DNA from: CAWCXF01 sp963799455
Lineage (GTDB): Bacteria; Pseudomonadota; Alphaproteobacteria; Rhodobacterales; Rhodobacteraceae
Assembly (NCBI GenBank): GCA_963799455.1
Contig: CAWCXF010000006.1
Span: 124,001 to 188,000 of the forward strand
Direction of reading: 5' to 3'
DNA length: 64,000 bases
Both the position numbers and the translations under genes were made by a program. The notes under the pieces were generated by a model, which saw only the letters and a program-made list of their open reading frames with translations, was not told where the DNA came from and did no database searches. Every line of letters starts with the position of its first letter. Positions within the stretch are counted from its first letter, which is position 1. This document shows, piece after piece, positions 36,615-45,561 of this stretch.

Positions 36615-37671
36615 GTGACGCGCGCGCCCTCCGACCGACAGGCCCTCAGGAGAGGCTGGACCACCGGCGCCTGCGCCACGGCGGCGCTCGCGGGCGCGCT
36701 GGAGCGGCTCTGGGGCGGCGCCTTTCCCGAGGCGGTGACGATCGCGCTGCCGCGCGGCGAGCGGGCGCGCTTCGCGCTCGCCCATGCCGAGGCGGGCCCC
36801 GGCTGGGCCGAGGCCGGCGTGGTCAAGGACGCGGGCGACGACCCCGACGTGACCCATGGCTGCCTGGTGATCGCGCGCGCCGAGGCCGCGCCCGGCCCCG
36901 GCGTGAGCTTCGCGGCGGGCGAGGGGGTGGGCAGGGTGACGCGGCCCGGCCTGCCGATCCCGCCGGGCGAGCCCGCGATCAACCCGGTGCCGCGCGAGAT
37001 GATGCGCGGCGTCGTGGCGGACGCCGCCGAGCGCCACGGCCGGGCGCCCGGCATCCGCGTCACCGTCTCGGTCCCGGGCGGGGCCGCTCTCGCGGCGCGG
37101 ACCTGGAACCCGCGGCTCGGGATCGAGGGGGGGCTGTCGATCCTGGGCACCACGGGGATCGTGCGGCCCTACTCCTGCGCGGCCTGGATCGCCTCGATCC
37201 ACCGCGGCATCGACGTGGCGCGCGCGTCGGGCCAGGGCCATGTCGCGGGCTGCACCGGCGCCACCTCCGAGGCCGCGGTGCGCGCGCTCCACGGCCTGCC
37301 CGAGCACGCGATGCTCGACATGGGCGACTTCGCCGGGGGGCTGCTGAAATACCTCGCGCGCCATCCGGTCGAGCGCGTCACGATCGGCGGCGGCATCGGC
37401 AAGATGGCCAAGCTCGCGCAGGGGGCGGGCGACCTGCACTCGGGCCGCAGCCAGGTGGATCTCGGCCGCGCTGGCGCGGATGGTCCGCCTGCCGGGCCTG
37501 GCGCAGGCCGGCACCGCGCTCGGCGCGCTGGAGATGGCGGGCGACGACCTCGCCATCGCCGTGGCCGAGGGCGCGCTGGCGACCGTCCGGGGTTATCTGC
37601 GCGCCACCGGGATCGCCGCCGACACGGTGGTCGTGGACCGCGCGGGCGCTGTCCGGGGACGGGCGGGATGA
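36615..37671 (+). pseudogene. cbiD: Cobalt-precorrin-5B C1-methyltransferase CbiD, one +1 frameshift
   Basis: Starts GTG at 36615. CbiD motifs: RRGWTTGACATAALAGAL, VVKDAGDDPDVTHG, GLPIPPGEPAINPVPREMM, LSILGTTGIVRPYS and ERVTIGGGIGKMAKLAQGAG. After HSGRSQVDL the frame breaks. Removing one base restores AALARMVRLPGLAQAGTALG to a stop at 37671, giving normal length. The break is at GATC, 37458-37461. CbiD acts in ring contraction for cobalamin. Its neighbours are cobalamin genes, so a lost gene would be costly; a base-call error is possible. Confidence 0.85.
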
Positions 37672-38062
37672 CGTCGGCGCGACGGCGAAGAGGCCGTGGA
37701 GGGGAAAATCCGGCATCGAGGGATTCGTCCGGCGGATGGGGGCTTCCCACATCACCCGAGGGTCCGGCGAGGCGTCGCTGCACCCTCACGCCCGGCGAGG
37801 CGGCAGAGCCGGGCCGCGCGTCCGCCGCGCGAGCAGGGCGGCACCCCGACGAGCGCCCCCGCCGGGCCGCCCCTGCCGGATCCCGCCGGGACGTGGGTCG
37901 CCGCGTGCCGGGCGCCCGGTCCGCGTCGTCGGCGGCGCCCCCCGAGGCGGTGCGGGTGTCGGGCGTCGGGACGCAGGCGGGGCCCCGGCTGGCCGGGCGG
38001 CCCTCGGGGGACGAGGCGATGGACCGGACCGGGCCTTCGCCCCGGCGCGCAGGGGCCGCGGC
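37672..38062. other. 391-bp gap between cbiD and cobK without a gene
   Basis: No gene recognised. Open frames here read as Arg/Gly/Ala/Pro low complexity. A normal cobalamin operon would have little spacing, so this looks like inserted or expanded DNA. Confidence 0.45.
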
Positions 38063-38788
38063 GTGAGGATCGCGCTCCTCGCGGGAACCTCGGAGGCGCG
38101 GGCCGTGGCCGCGGCCCTGGCCGCCGAGGGCGTGGACGCGCTGGCCTCGCTCGCGGGCGCCACGCGCGCGCCCGAGGCGCTGGCGATCCCGACCCGGCGC
38201 GGCGGCTTCGGCGGCGAGGGGCCGTTCGCGGACTGGCTGCGGGCCGAGCGGATCGGCGCGCTGCTCGACGCGACGCACCCCTTCGCCGACGCGATGTCGC
38301 GCCGCGCCGCGACGGTGGCCGCGGCGCTCGGCCTGCCGCACCGACGGCTCCTGCGGCCGGGATGGCGGCCCGGCCCCGGCGACCGCTGGACGCGGATCGC
38401 GCGCGAGGAGGACGCGGCGAGGGTGATCCCGGCGGGCGCCACCGTGCTGCTGGCCACGGGGCGCAAGACGCTTTCGCGCTTCGCCGGGCTCGACGCGCGG
38501 CTGATCTGCCGCCGGATCGACCCGCCCTGCGCGCCCTTCCCGCTTCCCCGCGGCGAGTGGCTGGTCGAGCGGCCGCCCTTCACCGTCGGGGGCGAGGTCG
38601 AGACCTTCCGGCGGCTCGGGATCGACTGGCTGGTGGTCAAGGACGCGGGCGGGCAGGCGAGCCGGCCGAAGCTCGACGCGGCGCGCGCGCTGGGGCTGCC
38701 GGTGGCCATGATCGACCGGCCGCCGCAGCCCGCCTGCGAGCGGGTCGAGAGCCCCGGGGAGGCGATGGCGTGGATCCGCTCGCTGTGA
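38063..38788 (+). CDS. cobK: Precorrin-6A / cobalt-precorrin-6A reductase
   Basis: 241 residues from a GTG at 38063. CobK/CbiJ motifs: IALLAGTSEARAVAAALA, LLDATHPFADAMSRRAA, the LLATGRKTLSRFAGL segment, and WLVVKDAGGQASRPKLDAAR. It reduces precorrin-6A to precorrin-6B with NADPH. The stop overlaps the GTG of the next gene (GTGA), although that gene is a DNA glycosylase. Confidence 0.9.
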   Translation: MRIALLAGTSEARAVAAALAAEGVDALASLAGATRAPEALAIPTRRGGFGGEGPFADWLRAERIGALLDATHPFADAMSRRAATVAAALGLPHRRLLRPGWRPGPGDRWTRIAREEDAARVIPAGATVLLATGRKTLSRFAGLDARLICRRIDPPCAPFPLPRGEWLVERPPFTVGGEVETFRRLGIDWLVVKDAGGQASRPKLDAARALGLPVAMIDRPPQPACERVESPGEAMAWIRSL

Positions 38789-39414
38789 CGCCCCGCCTCA
38801 TCCTCGCCCCCGAGGACGTGGCCGAGGGCGCGGCCTGGCTCGCGGCCCGCGACCCGCGCATCGCGCCGGCCGTGGCGCTCTGCGCGCCGCTGCCGCTGCG
38901 CCGCCGCCCCGACGGGTTCGAGGCGCTGCTCGGCGCCATCGTCTCCCAGCAGGTGAGCGTGGCGGCGGCGAGCGCGATCTGGGGGCGGCTCAAGGCCGCG
39001 CGCCTGACGGGGCCGCGCAAGATCGCGCGGGCCGCCGACGAGGAGCTGCGCGCCTGCGGGCTGTCGCGCCAGAAGATCCGATACGCCCGCGCGCTCGGCG
39101 AGGCGCGCATCGACTACGCGGCCCTGCGCATGGCGCCCACGGCGCAGGTCGTGGCCACGCTGACCGCGGTGCCCGGGATCGGCGTCTGGACGGCCGAGAT
39201 CTACGCCATGTTCTCGCTCGGCCACGCCGACGTGTTCGCGCCGGGCGACCTCGCGCTCCAGGAGGGCGCGCGGCTCCTGCTCGACCTGCCCCACCGCCCG
39301 CGCGAGCGCGAGCTGCGCGCGTTGGCCGAGGACTGGTCGCCCTGGCGGGCCGTTGCGGCGCGGCTGCTGTGGGCCTACTACGCCCGCGCCAAGTCGCGCG
39401 AGGGGATAAGGTGA
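38785..39414 (+). CDS. DNA-3-methyladenine glycosylase II (AlkA-like, HhH-GPD)
   Basis: 209 residues from a GTG at 38785. The HhH-GPD fold shows GFEALLGAIVSQQVSVAAAS, LSRQKIRYARAL, the hairpin VPGIGVWTAEIYAMFSLGHA and the catalytic Asp in DVFAPGDLALQEG. It removes alkylated purines. GTGA overlaps at both ends couple it to cobK upstream and the esterase downstream. Confidence 0.9.
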   Translation: MTPRLILAPEDVAEGAAWLAARDPRIAPAVALCAPLPLRRRPDGFEALLGAIVSQQVSVAAASAIWGRLKAARLTGPRKIARAADEELRACGLSRQKIRYARALGEARIDYAALRMAPTAQVVATLTAVPGIGVWTAEIYAMFSLGHADVFAPGDLALQEGARLLLDLPHRPRERELRALAEDWSPWRAVAARLLWAYYARAKSREGIR

Positions 39415-40064
39415 GCCTGACCTACGAGAGGCGGGGGCCCGAGCGCGCCTCCTCGCTGGTGATCCTGGTGCATGGCTACGGCGCGAACGGCGCCGACCTG
39501 ATCGGGCTCGCCGACGTGCTGGCGCCGCACATGCCCGGCACGGCGTTCGTCGCGCCCGACGCGCCCGAGCGCTGCGTCGGCAATCCGATGGGCCTCCAGT
39601 GGTTCCCGATCCCCTGGCTCGACGGCTCGCCGCAGGAGGCGGCCGAGGCCTCGATGCGCCGCTCGGCCGCCGACCTCGACGCCTTCGTCAGCGGGCGGCT
39701 GGCCGAGGAGGGCGCGGCGCCCGAGGACGCGATCCTCCTCGGCTTCTCGCAGGGCACGATGATGAGCCTCCACGTCGCCCCCCGCCGGCCCGAGCCGGTG
39801 GCGGGCGTGGTCGGCTTCTCGGGCCGGCTGCTGGCGCCCGAATCGCTGGCGGAGGAGGTGGCGTCGCGCCCGCCCGTGCTGCTCGTGCACGGCGACCGCG
39901 ACGAGGTGGTGCCGCCCGCCTCGATGCCCGAGGCGGCCGAGGCGCTCGGGGCGGCCGGCTTCAAGGTCTACGCCCACGTCTCGCGCGGCACCGGCCACGG
40001 CATCGCGGGCGACGGCCTGGAGGTGGCGCTGGCCTTCATGCGCGAGCGATTGCGGCTCGACTGA
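39411..40064 (+). CDS. Phospholipase/carboxylesterase (alpha/beta hydrolase)
   Basis: 217 residues from a GTG at 39411 that overlaps the glycosylase stop. The catalytic triad is visible: Ser in ILLGFSQGTMMSLH, Asp in LLVHGDRDEVVPP and His in GTGHGIAGDG. The oxyanion region is ILVHGYGANGADL. It belongs to the YpfH/acyl-protein thioesterase-like group acting on short esters; exact substrate unknown. Confidence 0.9.
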   Translation: MSLTYERRGPERASSLVILVHGYGANGADLIGLADVLAPHMPGTAFVAPDAPERCVGNPMGLQWFPIPWLDGSPQEAAEASMRRSAADLDAFVSGRLAEEGAAPEDAILLGFSQGTMMSLHVAPRRPEPVAGVVGFSGRLLAPESLAEEVASRPPVLLVHGDRDEVVPPASMPEAAEALGAAGFKVYAHVSRGTGHGIAGDGLEVALAFMRERLRLD

Positions 40065-40218
40065 CATGGGGCCGTCGCACGAGGACGGCATCGTCGGGCG
40101 CCAGGATGGGACGGGCACCGCATCTAGTCGAGCTTGCCGGATGGCGGACGCCAGATATAGTCCCGGGTGAGCCGGCCGGGGCGCGAGGGCGCAGGCCGGC
40201 GTGTGTCGGGGGCGCGTG

Positions 40219-40797
40219 ATGGACTTCAGGACCAGCTTCGTGAGGGAGCCGAGCGCCCTGAGGCACCATCCCGCGCTCGTGCTCAACGCCGACTACCGGC
40301 CGCTCAGCTACTACCCGCTCTCGCTCTGGCCCTGGCAGGAGGCGATCAAGGCCGCCTTCCTCGACCGCGTGAGCGTGCTGGCCGAGTACGACGAATACGT
40401 GCGCTCCCCGACGACGCGCCTGCGCATCCCCTCGGTGGTGGTGCTGCGAGACTACGTCCACCCGCAAAGGCGCGTGGCCTTCACGCGCTTCAACCTGTTC
40501 CTGCGCGACGAGTTCCGCTGCCAGTACTGCGGCGCCAAGGGGGATCTGACCTTCGACCACGTGATCCCGCGGGTGCGCGGCGGGCGGACCTCGTGGGAGA
40601 ACGTCGTCGCCGCCTGCGCGAGCTGCAACCTGAAGAAGGGCTCGCGCTCGCTCGGGCAGGCAGGTTTCACGCTGCGCCGCGAGCCGCGCCGTCCGGGCTC
40701 GGAGGAGCTGCGCAACCTCGGGCGCAAGTTCCCCCCGGGCCACCTGCACGAGAGCTGGATGGACTTCCTCTACTGGGACGCCGAGCTGGAGGCGTGA
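40219..40797 (+). CDS. HNH endonuclease family protein
   Basis: 192 residues from the ATG at 40219. The HNH motif lies at about residues 94-140: CQYCGAKGDLTFDHVIPRV, then RTSWENVVAACASCNLKKG, with two CxxC zinc pairs. The N-terminus VLNADYRPLSYYPLSLWPWQ is characteristic of a conserved bacterial HNH protein found outside mobile elements. It is probably a nuclease with a housekeeping DNA role; function not established. Confidence 0.9.
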   Translation: MDFRTSFVREPSALRHHPALVLNADYRPLSYYPLSLWPWQEAIKAAFLDRVSVLAEYDEYVRSPTTRLRIPSVVVLRDYVHPQRRVAFTRFNLFLRDEFRCQYCGAKGDLTFDHVIPRVRGGRTSWENVVAACASCNLKKGSRSLGQAGFTLRREPRRPGSEELRNLGRKFPPGHLHESWMDFLYWDAELEA

Positions 40798-40904
40798 TGG
40801 CCCTGTCGGGACGCCGAGCCGGAGGCGTGACGGGCGCGCCTGACGGCCTCGGGCCGGGCGAGCCGATGCGCCCGGCGACCGGGTCGGGCGCCGGGCCGCC
40901 CGGC

Positions 40905-40975
40905 CCCGCCCCGCCCCGCCCCGCCCGGCCCCGCCCGGCCCCGCCCCGGCCCGCCCGGCCCCGTCCGGCGCGGCA
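40905..40975. repeat. Simple-sequence tract of ccccg / cccgg units
   Basis: Nearly pure runs of ccccgccccgcccgg-type units upstream of zwf. Slippage-prone and no gene. Confidence 0.75.
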
Positions 40976-41038
40976 CTCTCGCCTTGTGGCCCGGCGCGCG
41001 CGCGCTAGAGTCGCGGCCGAGCAGGCGGAGGTCAGGCC

Positions 41039-42529
41039 ATGGTGTCGCGCGTCATCCCGGTCGAGCCGTTCGACCTCGTGATCTTCGGCGGCACGGGCGA
41101 CCTCGCCCGGCGCAAGATCCTGCCCTCGCTCTACCACCGCTTCGTGGTGGGCCAGATGCCCGACGAGGCGCGCGTGATCGGCGCCGCGCGCACCGAGCTC
41201 GACGACGAGGGCTACCGGCAGCTCGTGCGCGAGGCGATGGACGAGTTCGCGCCCGACGCCGACCGCTCGCGGCTCGACGCGTTCCTCTCGCTCGTCAGCT
41301 ACATCCCCATCGACGCCAGAGGCGAGGAGGGCTGGGACCGGCTCAAGGAGGCGGTGCGCCCCGACTGCATCAGCGCCTACTACTTCTCGGTCGGCCCGAG
41401 CCTCTTTGGAGACCTCGCCGAGCGGCTGCACGGGCACGGCGTCGCCGACGCCTCCGCGCGCGTGATCGTCGAGAAGCCCTTCGGCACCGATCTGGCGTCC
41501 GCCCGCAAGCTCAACGCCACGCTCGGCCGGTATTTCGACGAGGGCCAGATCTACCGGATCGACCACTTCCTCGGGAAGGAGACGGTGCAGAACCTGATGG
41601 CGGTGCGCTTCGGCAACGTGCTGTTCGAGCCCTTGTGGAACGCGCACTACGTCGATCACATCCAGATCACGGTCGCGGAGACGATCGGCGTCGGCGGGCG
41701 CGGCGCCTATTACGACCGCGCGGGCGCGATGCGCGACATGATCCAGAATCATCTCCTGCAGCTCGTCTGCCTGATCGCCATGGAGCCGCCCTCGCAATTC
41801 GAGCCCGACGCGGTGCGCGACGAGAAGCTCAAGGTGATCCGCTCGCTGAAGGACGTGGCCCCCCACCACATCGTGCGCGGCCAGTACGAGGGCGCCCCGG
41901 ACTGCCGCTCCTACTGCGAGGAGGTCGAGAACGCGCGCTCGCGCACCGAGAGCTTCGTCGCGCTCAGGACGCACATCGACAACTGGCGCTGGGCCGGCAC
42001 GCCGATCTACATGCGCACCGGCAAGCGGCTGAAGGGCAAGGCCTCCGAGATCGCGGTCGTGTTCAAGGACACGCCCCACCACATCTTCCACGACCGCGCG
42101 AACGGCGAGGAGCACCGCAACATCTTCGCCATCCGGCTGCAGCCCAACGAGGGCATGACGCTCGATGTCACCATCAAGGAGCCCGGGCCGGGGGGGATGC
42201 GCCTGATGGACGTGCCGCTCGACATGACCTTCGCCGAGGCGCTCGGCCCCGAGCGCGGCTCGATCGCCGATGCCTACGAGCGGCTCATCATGGACGTGAT
42301 CCGCGGCAACCAGACTCTGTTCATGCGCGGCGACGAGGTCGAGGCCGCCTGGGCCTGGACCGATCCGATCATCGCCGGCTGGGAGCGGCGCCACGACGTG
42401 CCCAAGCCCTACGAGCAGGGCACCGCCGGCCCCGAGGACGCGCTCATGCTGATGCACCGCGACGGGCGGCGCTGGCGGCGCATCGCCGACATCCGCGAGG
42501 ACGCCCGCCAGGCCGAGGCGGCCGAATGA
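41039..42529 (+). CDS. zwf: Glucose-6-phosphate 1-dehydrogenase
   Basis: 496 residues, with GGAGG just upstream of the ATG. The NADP motif is IFGGTGDLARRKILPSL, the active site YRIDHFLGKETVQNLM contains the catalytic His region, and GTPIYMRTGKRL is conserved. It is the first enzyme of the Entner-Doudoroff and oxidative pentose-phosphate pathways. It is followed by pgl and pgi, a standard alphaproteobacterial sugar operon. Confidence 0.97.
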   Translation: MVSRVIPVEPFDLVIFGGTGDLARRKILPSLYHRFVVGQMPDEARVIGAARTELDDEGYRQLVREAMDEFAPDADRSRLDAFLSLVSYIPIDARGEEGWDRLKEAVRPDCISAYYFSVGPSLFGDLAERLHGHGVADASARVIVEKPFGTDLASARKLNATLGRYFDEGQIYRIDHFLGKETVQNLMAVRFGNVLFEPLWNAHYVDHIQITVAETIGVGGRGAYYDRAGAMRDMIQNHLLQLVCLIAMEPPSQFEPDAVRDEKLKVIRSLKDVAPHHIVRGQYEGAPDCRSYCEEVENARSRTESFVALRTHIDNWRWAGTPIYMRTGKRLKGKASEIAVVFKDTPHHIFHDRANGEEHRNIFAIRLQPNEGMTLDVTIKEPGPGGMRLMDVPLDMTFAEALGPERGSIADAYERLIMDVIRGNQTLFMRGDEVEAAWAWTDPIIAGWERRHDVPKPYEQGTAGPEDALMLMHRDGRRWRRIADIREDARQAEAAE

Positions 42530-42552
42530 GCCGCCGCGCGATCTTGGGAGGA

Positions 42553-42617
42553 GGTGGGTTGGCGCCCACCCCACGGCCCTCGCGAGCCCGGGTCCGCAGG
42601 GTGGGTGCCAACCCACC
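42553..42617. repeat. Inverted repeat, two 19-bp arms, in zwf-pgl gap
   Basis: Arms at 42553-42571 (ggtgggttggcgcccaccc) and 42599-42617 pair at 18 of 19 positions. Each arm is itself nearly palindromic. Outside the arms gggagg/cctccc can extend the pairing. It can form a large hairpin in the zwf-pgl-pgi transcript. Confidence 0.8.
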
Positions 42618-42659
42618 ACGCCTCCCACCATGCCTCGCGGACGCCCCGGGTTGCGCCCC

Positions 42660-43328
42660 GTGGAGCTGATCGAATATCCCGACCGCGAGATGATGGCCAT
42701 CGACCTCGCCAACCGGCTCGCGGGCGAGCTGGGCGACTGCCTGCGCCGGCACGAGCACGCCTCCTTCGCCGTGCCCGGCGGCACCACGCCGGGGCCGGTC
42801 TACGACGCGCTGTGCGCCGCCGACCTCGAATGGGAGCGCGTCCACATCCTGCCCACCGACGAGCGCTGGGTGCCCGAGGACGACCCGCGCTCGAACCTGC
42901 GGCTGCTGCGCGAGCGGCTGCTGGTGAGCCACGCCGCGGACGCCGTGCTGGTCCCTCTGCCGCGCGAGGGCGAGCCCGAGGACGCCGCGCGCGCCTTCTC
43001 CGAGCGCGTGGCCCCTGAGTTGCCGCTGTCGATCCTGCTGCTCGGGATGGGCGCCGACCTCCACGTCGCCTCGCTCTTCCCCGGCGCCGAGGGCCTGGCC
43101 CAGGCGATGGCCTCGGGCGCGCCCCCCGCGCTCGCCATCCGCGCGCCCGGCGCGTCTGAGCCGCGCGTGACGCTCACCGTGCCGGTGCTCGACGGGGCGA
43201 TGTCGAAGCACATCCTCATCATGGGCGAGGAGAAGCGCGAGGCGCTGGAGCGGGCCCGCGGGATGCCGCGCGCCAAGGCGCCGGTGACGGCCGTCTGGGA
43301 CGAGGCGCTGGTCCATTGGGCGCCGTGA
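42660..43328 (+). CDS. pgl: 6-phosphogluconolactonase
   Basis: 222 residues from a GTG at 42660 (VELIEYPDREMM). Motifs: SFAVPGGTTPGPVYDAL, ILPTDERWVPEDDPRSNLRL, LLLGMGADLHVASLFPGAE, and KAPVTAVW near the end. It hydrolyses 6-phosphogluconolactone, the product of the upstream zwf. The stop overlaps the pgi GTG (GTGA). Confidence 0.95.
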   Translation: MELIEYPDREMMAIDLANRLAGELGDCLRRHEHASFAVPGGTTPGPVYDALCAADLEWERVHILPTDERWVPEDDPRSNLRLLRERLLVSHAADAVLVPLPREGEPEDAARAFSERVAPELPLSILLLGMGADLHVASLFPGAEGLAQAMASGAPPALAIRAPGASEPRVTLTVPVLDGAMSKHILIMGEEKREALERARGMPRAKAPVTAVWDEALVHWAP

Positions 43329-44956
43329 GCACCGACCGCGATCGGGCCTGGGGCGCCCTGCGCGCCCACCGCGAGGCCACGCATGGGCGCCCCATCGCGG
43401 CGCTCCTCGAGGAGCCCGGCCGCGCCGAGGCGTTCTCCGCCGAAGGCGCAGGGCTGCTGCTCGACTACGCCAAGACGCACATCGACGCGCGGGCGCGCGC
43501 GCTGCTGATCGCGCTCGCCGAGGCCGCCGGGGTGGGCGCCCGCCGCGACGCGATGTTCGCGGGCGAGCGCATCAACGAGACCGAGGGCCGCGCGGTGCTC
43601 CACACCGCGCTGCGCAACCTCGACGGCGCGCTCGAGGTGGACGGGCAGGACGTGATGCCCGGCGTGCGAGAGACGCTGGCGCGGATGGAGGCGTTCGCCG
43701 AGGCCGTGCGCGGGGACGGCTTCACGGGCGCGGGCGGGGCGATCACCGACGTGGTGAACATCGGCATCGGCGGCTCCGACCTCGGCCCCGCGATGGCCGT
43801 GCGCGCGCTCTCGCCCTACCACGACGGCCCGCGCTGCCACTTCGTCTCGAACGTGGACGGCGCCGACGTCGCCGACGCGCTGCGCGGGCTCGACCCCGCG
43901 CGCACGCTGGTGATCGTCGCCTCCAAGACCTTCACCACCACCGAGACCATGACCAACGCCGCGACCGCCCGCGCCTGGATGGCGGAGGCGGTGGACGAAC
44001 CGGCCGCCCAGTTCGCCGCGCTCTCCTCGGCCACCGAGCGCACCGCCGCCTTCGGCATCGACGCGGCGCGCGTCTTCGGCTTCGAGGACTGGGTCGGCGG
44101 GCGCTACTCGGTCTGGGGGCCGATCGGGCTGTCGCTCATGATCGCCATCGGACCCGAGCGGTTCCGCGGCTTCCTCGCGGGGGGCGCCGAGATGGACCGC
44201 CACTTCCGCGAGGCCCCCCCGGCCGAGAACCTGCCCATGATCCTCGCCCTGGTCGGCCTCTGGCACCACCAGGTCTGCGGCCATCCGACCCGCGCCGTGC
44301 TGCCCTACGAGCAGCGGCTGGCGCGGCTCCCGGCCTACCTCCAGCAGCTCGAGATGGAGTCGAACGGCAAGCGGGTGACGATGGAGGGCGCGCCGGTCGA
44401 GGCGTCCGGCCCCGTCGTCTGGGGCGAGCCCGGCACCAACGGCCAGCACGCCTTCTACCAGCTCATCCACCAGGGCACCCAGGTCGTGCCCTGCGAGTTC
44501 ATGCTGGGCGCGCGCGGCCACGAGCCCGACCTCGCCCACCACCACCGCCTGCTGATGGCCAACTGCCTCGCCCAGTCCCAGGCGCTGATGCGCGGCCGGA
44601 CGCTGGAGGAGGCGCGCGCCATGCTGGAGGGCTCCTTCGAGGGCGCCGAGTTGGAGCGCCAGGCCGCGCACCGCGTGTTCCCCGGCGACCGGCCCTCGGT
44701 GACGATCCTCTACGACCTCCTCGACCCCGCGACGCTCGGCCGCCTGGTCGCGCTCTACGAGCACCGCGTGTTCGTCGAGGGCGCCGTGCTCGGCATCAAC
44801 AGCTTCGACCAGTGGGGCGTCGAGCTCGGCAAGGAGCTGGCGAAGGCGCTCGACCCGGTGCTCGCCGGCGAGGCTTCCGCGGAGGGCGACGGCTCGACCC
44901 GGCGGCTGGTGGGCTGGCTGCGTGAGAGGGAAGCCGCCTCGGCGCCCCGGACCTGA
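43325..44956 (+). CDS. pgi: Glucose-6-phosphate isomerase
   Basis: 543 residues from a GTG overlapping the pgl stop. Motifs: TDVVNIGIGGSDLGPAMAV, VASKTFTTTETMTNA, FGFEDWVGGRYSVWGPIGLS (PGI signature), QLEMESNGKR, the GEPGTNGQHAFYQLIHQG segment, and GINSFDQWGVELGKELA near the C-terminus. It interconverts glucose-6-P and fructose-6-P, feeding zwf. Confidence 0.97.
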   Translation: MSTDRDRAWGALRAHREATHGRPIAALLEEPGRAEAFSAEGAGLLLDYAKTHIDARARALLIALAEAAGVGARRDAMFAGERINETEGRAVLHTALRNLDGALEVDGQDVMPGVRETLARMEAFAEAVRGDGFTGAGGAITDVVNIGIGGSDLGPAMAVRALSPYHDGPRCHFVSNVDGADVADALRGLDPARTLVIVASKTFTTTETMTNAATARAWMAEAVDEPAAQFAALSSATERTAAFGIDAARVFGFEDWVGGRYSVWGPIGLSLMIAIGPERFRGFLAGGAEMDRHFREAPPAENLPMILALVGLWHHQVCGHPTRAVLPYEQRLARLPAYLQQLEMESNGKRVTMEGAPVEASGPVVWGEPGTNGQHAFYQLIHQGTQVVPCEFMLGARGHEPDLAHHHRLLMANCLAQSQALMRGRTLEEARAMLEGSFEGAELERQAAHRVFPGDRPSVTILYDLLDPATLGRLVALYEHRVFVEGAVLGINSFDQWGVELGKELAKALDPVLAGEASAEGDGSTRRLVGWLREREAASAPRT

Positions 44957-44989
44957 TCGGGGGCCTCCGAGCCCCGTGCGGATCGAGAT

Positions 44990-45007
44990 CCCGGCCCAGG
45001 GGCCGGG
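44990..45007. terminator. Hairpin after pgi
   Basis: A 7-bp stem (cccggcc / ggccggg) with a 4-nt loop, 33 bp past the pgi stop. There is no T-tract. It also lies beyond the end of the convergent thioesterase remnant. Confidence 0.5.
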
Positions 45008-45013
45008 CCGCCG

Positions 45014-45473
45014 CTACCCTTCTCGCCGATCCGGCTCGCGCATCGCCGCGCGGGCGTGCCCTGGCACGGGCGTCCTGGCGCCGTCCCTCGTGGACACCGT
45101 CACCGCCCGGCCCGTCGCGCGCAGGTCGGGCGCGAACACGCCGTGGTCCTCGACCACGCTGGTGGTCCCGATGCGGACGGTTCCCGATGCGGACGGTGCG
45201 CACCGTCACCACGTAGGGCGCGTGCAGCCGCATCTCGGCCAGGGACTCGGCCTCCGCGTGGCGCAGCACCAGGCGCGGCGCGCCCTGGCCGCAGTCCGAC
45301 ACGCCGCGCTCGACGGAGTGGCGCGCGCGGGCCTACTCGAACCAGGTGAAGAGGGCGGCATGGTCGACGTGGCCGGGCGCGTCGATCTCACCGCACCGCA
45401 TCGCGTCGGCGATGCCGAACGCCCAGGGCTCCGGCATGCCTCTGGCGCGCCGCCCGTCGGGGCCGAGGATCAT
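45014..45473 (-). pseudogene. Acyl-CoA thioesterase (hotdog, 4-hydroxybenzoyl-CoA thioesterase-like), broken
   Basis: The remnant reads GMPEPWAFGIADAM, CGEIDAPGHVDHAALFTWFE, then an in-frame TAG at 45333-45335. It continues GAPRLVLRHAEAESLAEMRL and PYVVTVRTVRIG. There a perfect 16-bp tandem duplication (45166-45197, unit tcccgatgcggacggt) shifts the frame. The rest is VVEDHGVFAPDLRATGRAV. It has a hotdog-fold thioesterase layout with the Asp/His region partly altered (GHVNN expected, GHVDH seen). The start may be 45437, because an ATG at 45473 lies in the tRNA CCA. Confidence 0.8.
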
Positions 45474-45546
45474 GGAGCGGGTGAAGGGAATCGAACCCTC
45501 GTCTTAAGCTTGGGAAGCTCCTGCTCTGCCATTGAGCTACACCCGC
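45473..45546 (-). tRNA. tRNA-Gly (anticodon CCC)
   Basis: Cloverleaf on the minus strand. Acceptor GCGGGTG/CACCCGC, D arm GCTC..GAGC, T arm AGGGT-TCGATTC, encoded CCA. The anticodon loop is TTCCCAA, so the anticodon is CCC (GGG codons). The anticodon stem has one G-A and one G-T pair at its outer end. Confidence 0.93.
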
Positions 45547-45561
45547 GCGCCACGCGACTAG

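Noticed and set aside
40667..42787. 706-codon minus-strand frame opposite zwf
   Set aside because: Shadow of zwf; the plus strand carries intact G6PD motifs and a Shine-Dalgarno sequence.
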